DNA from: Prostheceraeus crozeri
Taxonomy: Eukaryota > Platyhelminthes > Polycladida > Euryleptidae
Direction: 5' to 3'
DNA length: 64,000 nt
Assembly: GCA_907163375.1 (NCBI GenBank)
Contig: CAJQUW010001866.1
Span: forward strand, 744,001-808,000
The notes beneath the pieces are model-generated. The model ran no database searches. It saw only the letters and a list, made by a program, of their open reading frames with translations, and was not told the DNA's origin. Below, in pieces: positions 55,972 through 64,000 of this stretch (its first letter is position 1; each line of letters opens with the position of its first letter). Position numbers and translations under genes: made by a program.

Positions 55972-57400
55972 TGCACACGTGTATGTCACACACATTAGCA
56001 TAATCATTAAATTGTCCAATTTGTGAGACACATTTCTTGCCTGTCTATTGCAAGTGGTCATCATAGAAAACACCGATCGGCGGGCTTCAACGCCGTCAGC
56101 GTCAATTAGGGAGAGCATTACATTCACAGAATTAAATTTAATATTTTACATCTGTTCCTCTCTAAATCTGTGGTCGGCTGACGTCATCCCTCGAGTAAGC
56201 GGATAGACGGTAGCGAGGAATTGCTGTGTTGCCAATTCAAGTCAGGAAAGTCTGTATGCGTCGTGCGCGGGTAAGTTTCGTGCATGCGTTTCACATACAG
56301 TGGAGACCAGACTTGTGCTGGCTTCACTCGTTCGAGCAAGCAGATGGAAGTTCTTATCTTTGTTAGTTGATGACGTCAGCCTTCTGCTCGGTATGGAAGC
56401 AGAGATAGTAAGGGAAAGACAGTTAACTGTCTCGGACTGCAATGTTAAAGAAGTGAAACGTGGAAAGAGATGACACGCACCCACAAATGGTGCGACATTC
56501 AAACGCTGATGAAGTGATGATGTAATTGCAAATTAACTAAACTTTAACCGAGTTTGAAAGTCAAACAGTTATCTGATCATGATAGGACTAACACAAACTG
56601 CTTCAACAGTAATTGCAAAAAAAAGCTAGGCCATTTTCAAATGAAATTTTTGTGTTGAAGTCCCGGATCAATTTGATAAACGGCATATCATATGAAACTT
56701 ATGTTCCATAGATTGTTTTGACATATATTTCGTTTTCATGTGTGGTCAGTAGGCCTTACGATAAAAATTGAGCGTTTTCTTTGATGCAGGATTTCAACAT
56801 GAAGACGACAAAATTTTTTTATGAAAGTTGGCTGACAGCATGAACTATCAGTCAGCTTCATCATGATAGACGGTTTTTAGGATTGGCTGTATGTGCAAAA
56901 AGATAAAATACCAATTAGTTTTATCAAAAAATGTTGCTAATAAAATCTCACAAGATTTTCTCATTGATGAAGATGTTCAATTTCAATAACCTTCTTACCA
57001 TGTGAAAAGTTATGTCAAGCACTTTAATTTGGCAAAGCATTTAGCTTATGCCTGGTCAACTGTGGTCAGCAGACTTAAAAGTATGAATGTTTGGTCAATT
57101 CGTTCACCGACAACTACAGACAAAAATATGCAATACAGAAAATTGATATTATCACCATTGAATCAGGCTCGTGTCAAGCTTTCAGATGATGATATATTGT
57201 TTTTCGAATTCGGACATCAATTTGTGCAATTTCATTCAATTTACACTTTTATCTAATTTTACTCCACTTTCGCGTTAACAATGTTCAACAACGGTCAACT
57301 GCACACAACTTAACAACTTCTGTTGTATTAACGCTGGTGCTTCAAAATTTTTTCACAATTTCTATGTCAAAATTGAGTAATAGCAACTTCAGTATGTAAC
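55972..57400. other. Gene-free stretch with a CpG-richer segment
   Basis: 56050-56480 is locally richer in CpG than its surroundings and holds two TGACGTCA sites (listed separately), so a host promoter is possible. No coding sequence was recognised on either strand. A plus frame at 57002-57256 has no known domain. Confidence 0.4.
56168..56381. promoter_or_regulatory. Paired CRE-type TGACGTCA sites in inverted arms
   Basis: GGCTGACGTCATC at about 56168-56180 and its exact reverse complement GATGACGTCAGCC at about 56369-56381 lie 200 bp apart. TGACGTCA is the CREB/ATF consensus. The segment between is relatively CpG-rich. There is no adjacent gene to give it meaning, so the regulatory reading is tentative. 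Confidence 0.3.
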
Positions 57401-57563
57401 TTATTGTCATCGCCATGCCGTTTTTACTCTCATGTCACTTATTTATTTGATGTTGTTTTGCCTTAATTTTTTGCATTTTGATCTGACCTTGTAAAGTTGA
57501 ATGCCCCACGATTCCCAATATTGGGACTTGAAATAAATACGTCATTATTATTATTATTATTTT
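57401..57563 (+). repeat. Retroelement 3' tail ending in (ATT)n
   Basis: CTTGTAAAGTTGAATGCCCC, then a small hairpin CCCAATATTGGG, then AAATAAATACGTCATTATT and a short ATT repeat. This looks like the 3' end of a LINE or SINE with microsatellite tail. No RT remains next to it. Confidence 0.45.
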
Positions 57564-59194
57564 GAGTTTGGGTTTAAAATAATGCTGGTATTATCAGCTC
57601 CAAGAATATGTAGGTTTTATCAAATCGGCCCACCCGTTCACTGACTAACTTCAAATTTGTATTATTCCCACAATCAACCATTGCGTGAGTCATCATTACA
57701 CTCACTTTGAGGTCAGAAGAAATTCGAATCTTGGATCAGACAAGGGCTTGTCTCGTCTCTGCACCTGCTCACAGCAAGCAACAGCATTTCCTTCACGTTG
57801 TAGGTATGCTAACACTTGCGTTGCGTCCGATTAATGGAGCAGCTCATCAATGATGAAGAGGAGAATGAGTGACACATGGGCCAACATGATATTGATATCT
57901 GAAATAGTATCGTGAAAGTAACAAAGCAGATAATCACTAATTACTTCATTCAATTAGGCAAGCCACACCATTATGTTTCCTGAACCAAGCGTTTCAGCTG
58001 ACCAAGTAAATAAGTTTATTGATCGATTGGCAGCATGCAATTAAATTTGATGAGAATATACAAGAGATATAAGAATTTTTTTTGTGCTGTGCAACGATTT
58101 ATAAAACGGTCTGTATATTCTCAATGTTTGCAAAATTGCGATTTTCATGACACTCGACCAATTCAATTAATATATATTTTAACTACAACAATTCATCCAA
58201 TTTCAGAAAATATTGAGTTATATTTCGTAGCCGATCTCAATGATTCCTTTGAACGAAATAAAAAAATATATTGTTATAAAAACATATTGTTGGCACTTGT
58301 ATAAGTCACATTTATTGTGCACTATGTCAATGTAGTGGCAGATATACATTTAATATTAGTGAATATTAGTGAATATTAGTGAGCAAATAATTTGATTGAT
58401 CCGATTCAAATTACTATTTACCTATTCAGACAATTTCTTTTGAACGGTAAACATCGAACACCTGATGAATAATGAATATCTGTCAGTGAAAGGGACTGTT
58501 GTTGAAAAGTTTATAATCACTAATCGGTTGTGGATGTTCAACCTATTGTTTCCCTTTGTTTCCCTTGTCCCTTTGTTGATGTCGATAAGGTTTTCACCGA
58601 AGTGTTTAACAAGAGTGAGAATGAAGTGGTTTGCAAATATTGAGTGGGCTGTTTCAGTTTGTTGTCATGTTGAGTAAAGGTTAAAGGATGGCTCAGAAAT
58701 TTTAACCAGAGATATCGAGGTATAGAATTGAGTCAAAATCCCGAGGCCGTAGGCCGAGGGCAATGTTTCCCGGCAATGTTTCCCGATTACATTGCCAGTT
58801 TCGCAACTGCCTCGTCCGCTTTCAAAAGCGACCAACTGCATCGAGGATGGAGATCGAATCCTTCTCGAGTTATCAATCTTGTGTCAAAATAGCACATCAA
58901 CGTCAATTCTACAGTAAATTGGCGAAATACATCAACCATAGCAGAATGCAAAAGAATACTTGAAAGATCTTTCTGAATTTGTTTCAGCTGACGAAGAATT
59001 CAACACATGATATCGCGGCCATGTATTGATGAATGCAAATGCAGTCCAGATTTGTGTTGTTCATTCAATTTCAATTACAAATAGGACTGCGTAATTGCAA
59101 ATCTAGGCCTATGGACTACTGCACAGTAAATGGTAATTGTCTGTAATTAATTACATTTTCTGAGTAATTGGAACAATCTGATAGATGCCTATAC
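57564..59194. other. Gene-free stretch
   Basis: No gene recognised. Minor repeats: GAATATTAGT three times at about 58359-58382; TTTCCCTTTGTTTCCCTTGT near 58550. The block 58668-58735 (TTGAGTAAAGGTTAAAGGAT) recurs diverged at 61585-61655. Confidence 0.5.
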
Positions 59195-60075
59195 TCGTAA
59201 TAACAAATTCGAGATCTCGATATTTGGAAAATGTTGATCCGAGATTTCGAGATTGAGAGGCCAGATCGAAATTGAATTCACTTTGTTGATTAAAGCAAAT
59301 GAAAAATCCTGTAACATTTGAATTGCTTGTTGGAGCATTTGGTCCCCTGTCGACACCAAATGCAATCCCATACCCACTTTCTAGGTACCATATGAAAGGT
59401 AATTCAACAGTTAAAGGAATGCCAAGTTAATTTGCATTATTTGACAACAAAAAATCGTTCGACTTCGTCCGAAGCTATTCATTCATGAATATAGCATAGT
59501 GAGGAAGACAGAAATTAATTTAATTCTAAATACATGAAAAAATAATGCAAGTTAACTTGGCATTCCCACACTTTTGAATTATTTTTAATTAAGCCGCGTT
59601 ATATTTTCACGACGATCATCTGAAAGAATGAAATGTTCCTGAGAGTGCACAATGTTGTATGACTGTGCCTTTGAACTGCCATTTAAATGACCTTAACTGT
59701 TGATATCTGTCATCCATGAATAGCTGCGTTGATCGTAGATGTTGAACAGTTTTCCAAGTCAATAAATATGTCAGCTCGGCGATGTGTTTAAATATTTCCA
59801 TTAGAAGACTTGCTATGCACTTACATAGACCTATTATTTATTCTAGCGGTCAGGGCCATTGATCATCACTTTCTGACACAAATTGATTTTTTTCGAGAAC
59901 TTACATTATAGAAGATGGTGACTGAAATGCCACGCGTTTGCCACATCACATCTTGAGAACTTTTCTCACTTCTTTTACTGATCATCCTTTATTAAAAGAG
60001 AGCTATCATGTATATGTAATTAACAGATGCTGTGATGAATAAATAACATCTGCTGCAGTGTGTGCGCCAAATATT
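59195..60075. repeat. Diverged dispersed repeat, copy 2
   Basis: The same-orientation counterpart of 48190-49140. It starts with TTCGAGATCTCGATATTTGG and CGAGATTTCGAGATTGAG and ends near CAGTGTGTGCGCCA. No coding sequence. Confidence 0.7.
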
Positions 60076-60649
60076 CAGACAAATATTTCAGCATTGACAG
60101 AGAGAATTTGACTTGATATGTAAAAAGGAGCAGATGGCGCAGTGAAAAATGAAGAATCATGGCCTCAGCAGTGCCGGCTTTATGCTGTGCGAGGTTCATC
60201 CCTCACCATAAAATTTTGACTACATTTTTCAATTACAACTGCTTCACGTGCAATTCCTAAGGCTGGATACTAAACTTAGCCTTATAATTGGCATCAGAAT
60301 GTATTGCTATGCTCCCGGTTGCTGACTCGGATAATGCCAAGTTGCAAGGACTACAAATAGATACTTCTATGCATAAATACATATAAGCCTAATTATGAAC
60401 CTATTTGTGGAAGTCCTTCCTAGCTATTGGCTAATCATAACTCGCCATTATGAACCTCATACCATATTTCGAAACCGTGCATCGGTGAAATCATGTCTTA
60501 ATTTGATAATAATGTTTACAATGCTATTTTGGAATTATTGGAATTGCTGTAGCCTAGACCATACATATTATGATACATCTGTAAAAATGGAAAAATTCAC
60601 TCAAAAATAGGTTACAAATTTACAATAAAAATATATTTCAATTTTTTCA
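60076..60649. other. Gene-free stretch
   Basis: No recognisable gene or repeat boundary. Confidence 0.45.
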
Positions 60650-61135
60650 CAACTGAATTTTCTGAGCTTTCATTGCGGCAAAATCATTCATCATGGTTTC
60701 TAGATCAAGTTCATTACATATTTCATATTCTACTGGCATGAGAGTGCGGTAGTTTTTAGTCTTTCTTCGAGCATTTGTTCGATTTATTCATCATGGCATT
60801 CAACAATTCAGACCACACGATCATCGAGAGAATGAATTCCCAAGAAGACACTTCGTCAAAGAGTGAGCTTGCTTCACTAGTTGTACTGTTATGTGTTATC
60901 TTGCCTTTTTTATAGAATTTTTCTTTAATTCTTTTAGAGTCTTTCGCATCTTTTTGAGCTCATACGTGATGGCTTAACAAAATTTACATTTGCCTCCCAT
61001 TGCGTAGTACAACGGTTTTTCAGAGTGATAGATATGTTTTCAACCAAAGTATCCCATCGGACTGGTGAAGAAGAAAAGCGCACTTCGCTTCTCTCATGGC
61101 TTCCTGATGGCGATGTGATTATTCTTTCCGACAAC
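60650..61135 (-). pseudogene. hAT-like (DUF4371/zinc-finger MYM-type) transposase fragment
   Basis: The minus strand reads FSSSPVRWDTLVENISITLK, NRCTTQWEANVNFVKPSRM, then in a shifted frame SLFDEVSSWEFILSMIVWSE and LLNAMMNKSNKC. This fits the conserved FxxSxxRW...L...TRWE...V segment and the later EFIxxLxIWxxIL segment of DUF4371/hAT proteins. The frames change near 60940 and a TAA follows near 60755. Both ends are missing or unrecognised. Confidence 0.65.
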
Positions 61136-62004
61136 GAGATAAATGATTTTGTTGAGAAACTGCAAAAAATTGGCAGACTTTACAACCTCAACATGTTTAG
61201 CAACATGATTAACGAGTTAGGAAGGGTAGGAGGTAGCTTTCCCTGCATAAACTCGTCATAGCGGTCGTAACACAACGCCTTCAATTGTCGATCTTACAGT
61301 TGTGATGTACAGGACTCATTGGCCAAGACTCTTACCCGAGTAAGTCAGCTCAACAACGTTTCATTTGATTTATAGCTGTAATTTCAGGTCAGTAGTGGAA
61401 AATTTCAGTTTAATGGCGGCAATTTTGATGGATGATGGCTACTAATATTGCCGCTTTTTCACTGAAAATTCCTGCTATTGTTTTCCGATTTCCTTTATAA
61501 TCATCTGCAGTTGCTAACTGGATTTGCCGTTATTGTTGTGATAAATGTCGTTGGCCTATGAAGCTATGGATCTAAATTGAAAGTTGAGTAAAGATTAGAG
61601 GATGCCTTGGACATTTTAAACAGAAATACCGAGATATTTCTGAATTACAAATTTATAAGGTCATCCTTTAACCGTGTTAAGGAATTATTGACTATCTATA
61701 TGATGAAGTAAATTTGAACAAGGTCAGATTGACTAATGTGAACAGATGTCTTAATTTCTCTTCCAATAAATGGTGTAGAAACTCTCCCCTGGGTCATAAC
61801 ACACTCACGATGATAATCACGAAAAGACGGGAATTTCACCAACCCTAGTGGGCGTCGGACGAGTGCTGCCCGAATTGAAGCAACGGGTGACAAACAGTTA
61901 GCCAAAAAAAGTAACCGGTTATCGATCTGATTGTGTCGAGGTGTGTAAGAGCACAAAATACTGAAGAGAATGAGAACTAATGCGAACTGCTTGACACGAC
62001 TGAA
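61136..62004. other. Gene-free stretch
   Basis: The left edge may continue the hAT-like fragment in decayed form. The segment 61585-61655 is a diverged copy of 58668-58735. Nothing else recognised. Confidence 0.4.
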
Positions 62005-62639
62005 TGCAGGTATGGATGATAGAGAGAATGTGGTAAGTTGGCCATGTGTAAGTCCATGTTTATTCAGGATTGGCTAAAATCACAATTTTTTGAAAAAAAT
62101 TATGAATATTAATTGTTTATCATTAGCCTATACATCCTGAAATTATTGCATGAAATTGGACTCGATTTTACTGCTAAATTCCATCAAATTTTCCATGTAT
62201 CGGTATGCGATTCTTTTGGATGACCATGTGATTCCGAATTACAGCATAAATGCAGATGTTTTAGAAAAAGGTTATAGAATGGCGGAAACACGCACTTCGA
62301 AACTGCACTCCTATCGTAAATCCACACCGGTTCTTGGTTTGCGAAAGTTGTCAATTTCTAATTCTTGTTGCCGATTTCTGATCTTACAAGAGCACGTGGA
62401 AGAAAGTCTACATTTCTGACCATGTCTGTGCAGTTCTCTCAATCCCAGTATTGAAAACTTGTTTTCGTGGAACAGGAGGCTTCCAAGGTAAGAGCGGTTT
62501 TGCTGTATATGTAGCAGGTGCTTATGTAAAATTTCAGAAAAGCTGGAATTTAAAATCGTCTATCTTCTCATTCATTACCTCTCTATGCTCGGTTGAAATA
62601 CATTCTTGGAAATCTTCTCGAATAGACTAGTGCTTAAAG

Positions 62640-62640
62640 C

Positions 62641-62671
<31 letters not shown>

Positions 62672-63320
62672 GAAGCAAGTATATATAGTCTAGTTTTTTG
62701 GAAAAACCGGTAACCTACATAAAATTTCATCATAGGTTTACCTGAACCTATCTTTAGTGATCATTGCTGTATCAATTATCAATCATTTTCGATGAAAGTT
62801 TATCAAATGTCGCTTTAAGTTGGATGCATACGACTTGGCTCCTCCCATCTTGTTGATGTGTGCGTCACACGGTTTTCTCCAGTCTCTACATGCAGGAAAA
62901 TCCCCATCCTTTTTCAAAAATATGAGTAGACTTTCGATTTTAATACGCGCTTTTGAGGAGAAATCACACACGATTAACGTTCGGGTAAGTGGTATGTGTT
63001 CTCAAACAAACTAATACACTGTATTACATTTTTGTCTCTGATGTGACCTTTGGTGCGTAGGTGTGATCGAGGCTAGGAAGACTTGTCTTCTCTACTAAAC
63101 CGCCGAGTGAAAAGACAATCCTTTTTTCACTTTCACAGTTCATTTTCTCAACTATTACAAGCTTTACATGCAGCAGTGTCTCCTTACTTTTATTTGACAG
63201 AGAAAGTTGACATCATATTTCTGGTCTAGTTATAGGCCGGAGTCCGGTGTCCTATCATTTGACAGGACTCCGATTCCAGCAAAAATGACAGGACTCTGGG
63301 ACTCCGACTCCGCATCTCTG
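62640..63320 (-). mobile_element. hAT element with GGAGTC-type end, internally deleted
   Basis: Flanked by GCTTAAAG (62632-62639) and GTTTAAAG (63321-63328), a 7-of-8 target duplication that is a single copy in repeat A. The ends are CAGGGATATA and, on the other strand, CAGAGATGCGGAGTCGGAGT. Repeated GGAGTC words follow, characteristic of a hAT family. It encodes only the N-terminal zinc finger, so it is a deletion derivative. Confidence 0.88.
62783..62971 (-). pseudogene. BED-type zinc finger remnant of a hAT transposase
   Basis: The minus frame reads FPACRDWRKPCDAHINKMGG, then KSYASNLKRHLINFHRK: a Cys-rich part followed by L-x-x-H-L-x(3)-H, the end of a BED finger that binds hAT ends. The Cys spacing is not standard (CRDW where CRDC is expected). 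The catalytic part is absent. Confidence 0.6.
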
Positions 63321-63560
63321 GTTTAAAGTGTAAATATTGCATATATATAATTCTAATGTATTGTGATAATGTATATATTCAGATAATGTGTATTATATTC
63401 ATGTATCAGTTATAAATTGTAATGTGTAATTTTTGGAGCATTAAAATTTGATCAACATTATCATCACTAACATATTTGGACATTGCGCGCTTGTCTTAAA
63501 TAACTAAGTGATAAAAAAGCCTATAGCTTGGTGCGTCTGAGTGCGTCAGATGGTTCGAGT

Positions 63561-64000
63561 CCATCCTTCTTTCGGTTCTAGGACAGTCTTCAGAGAATTT
63601 GGAAGGGCGCTATACTTGGATGCATCGATAATAGCATATATACATATCTCGTCAGAAAACTGGTCACATAAACTCGCCATTACTCGTCTTCAGAATTCAT
63701 GCCTTGAGACGACTCGCTCACGGACATTTTACGCCAGCTGAGATGTGCTTTTTGTGACGAGCTGAACTGTCTTCAATCGTGATAAGTCGTCGTCTCAATG
63801 CTGCAAGGGTTTAGTCTCACATAGCAGCAAAAACTCCCCGAGTAGTTTTAGGTCGAAGTAATATTCCAAAAGTAAAATTTCCAAAAGAAAACAGACTGAT
63901 CTTCGGCGTCCAGCGCCTTCGTTGGTCGATCTTACAATAGCGTTACGGGCCAAGCAAGCCGTGTGAAGATATATGAAGAGTGAGTGAGTGATATTAAGAA
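63561..64000. other. Right edge, weak homology to copy A flank
   Basis: 63561-63700 shows weak reverse-complement resemblance to 46090-46300. The remainder has no recognised content. Confidence 0.4.

Larger units (their letters stand above)
62005..63560 (-). repeat. Unnamed repeat copy B, with two insertions
   Basis: Inverted relative to copy A. Homologous blocks: 62005-62255, 62612-62639 and 63321-63560. Segment 62256-62611 is absent from copy A and is an unclassified insertion without clear ends. Segment 62640-63320 is the hAT element below. The two copies date the insertions as later than the repeat's spread. Confidence 0.75.

Noticed and set aside
63840-63990. Possible structured RNA near GGTCGATCTTACAATAGCG
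   Set aside because: No cloverleaf or known RNA motif could be folded convincingly.

Overview
This is a metazoan nuclear window made almost entirely of transposable elements. I recognise no host gene. The animal origin rests on the mix of element families: BEL/Pao and Gypsy LTR fossils, Penelope-like retroelements with GIY-YIG endonucleases, a Tc1 element, a pogo element, an animal-type CMC/EnSpm element with a DUF4806 gene, a THAP-domain P-type transposase, a Helitron helicase tail and several hAT elements. The AT-rich background and frequent TAGGCCTA-like words hint at a marine invertebrate, possibly an echinoderm. That is a soft inference.

Layout: 0.6-1.5 kb and 11.3-13.3 kb are two inverted copies of one TA-flanked 964-bp element; the second holds a hAT insertion. 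A BEL/Pao fossil without visible LTRs lies at 2.3-7.0 kb (+). 7-11.3 kb is gene-free with a foldback repeat. A Ty3/Gypsy fossil with paired 175-bp LTRs lies at 15.1-19.5 kb (-). A Penelope-like element with a 540-bp CCT tract, an SGNH-like ORF1 and a 704-codon RT/GIY-YIG ORF2 lies at about 20.8-25.0 kb, followed by a decayed Tc1 element at 26.3-27.6 kb.

28.4-44.2 kb is a four-deep nest. A P-type THAP transposase is split by a second Penelope-like copy (about 28.96-30.87 kb) and by a pogo element (31,118-43,727). The pogo transposase is split by a 9.7-kb CMC/EnSpm element (32,174-41,853). That element carries a Helitron 3' end just upstream of its own transposase. Inside it is the best-preserved gene of the window: a five-exon, 250-aa DUF4806 protein with every splice site intact, beside a transposase with at least two lesions.

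46-64 kb holds hAT elements, two inverted copies of an unnamed repeat (46.1-48.0 and 62.0-63.6 kb), two diverged direct repeats (48.2-49.1 and 59.2-60.1 kb), a Penelope-like element whose GIY-YIG end is duplicated head-to-head (51.7-53.9 kb), and fields of short palindromic motifs. No tRNA, rRNA or CRISPR was seen.
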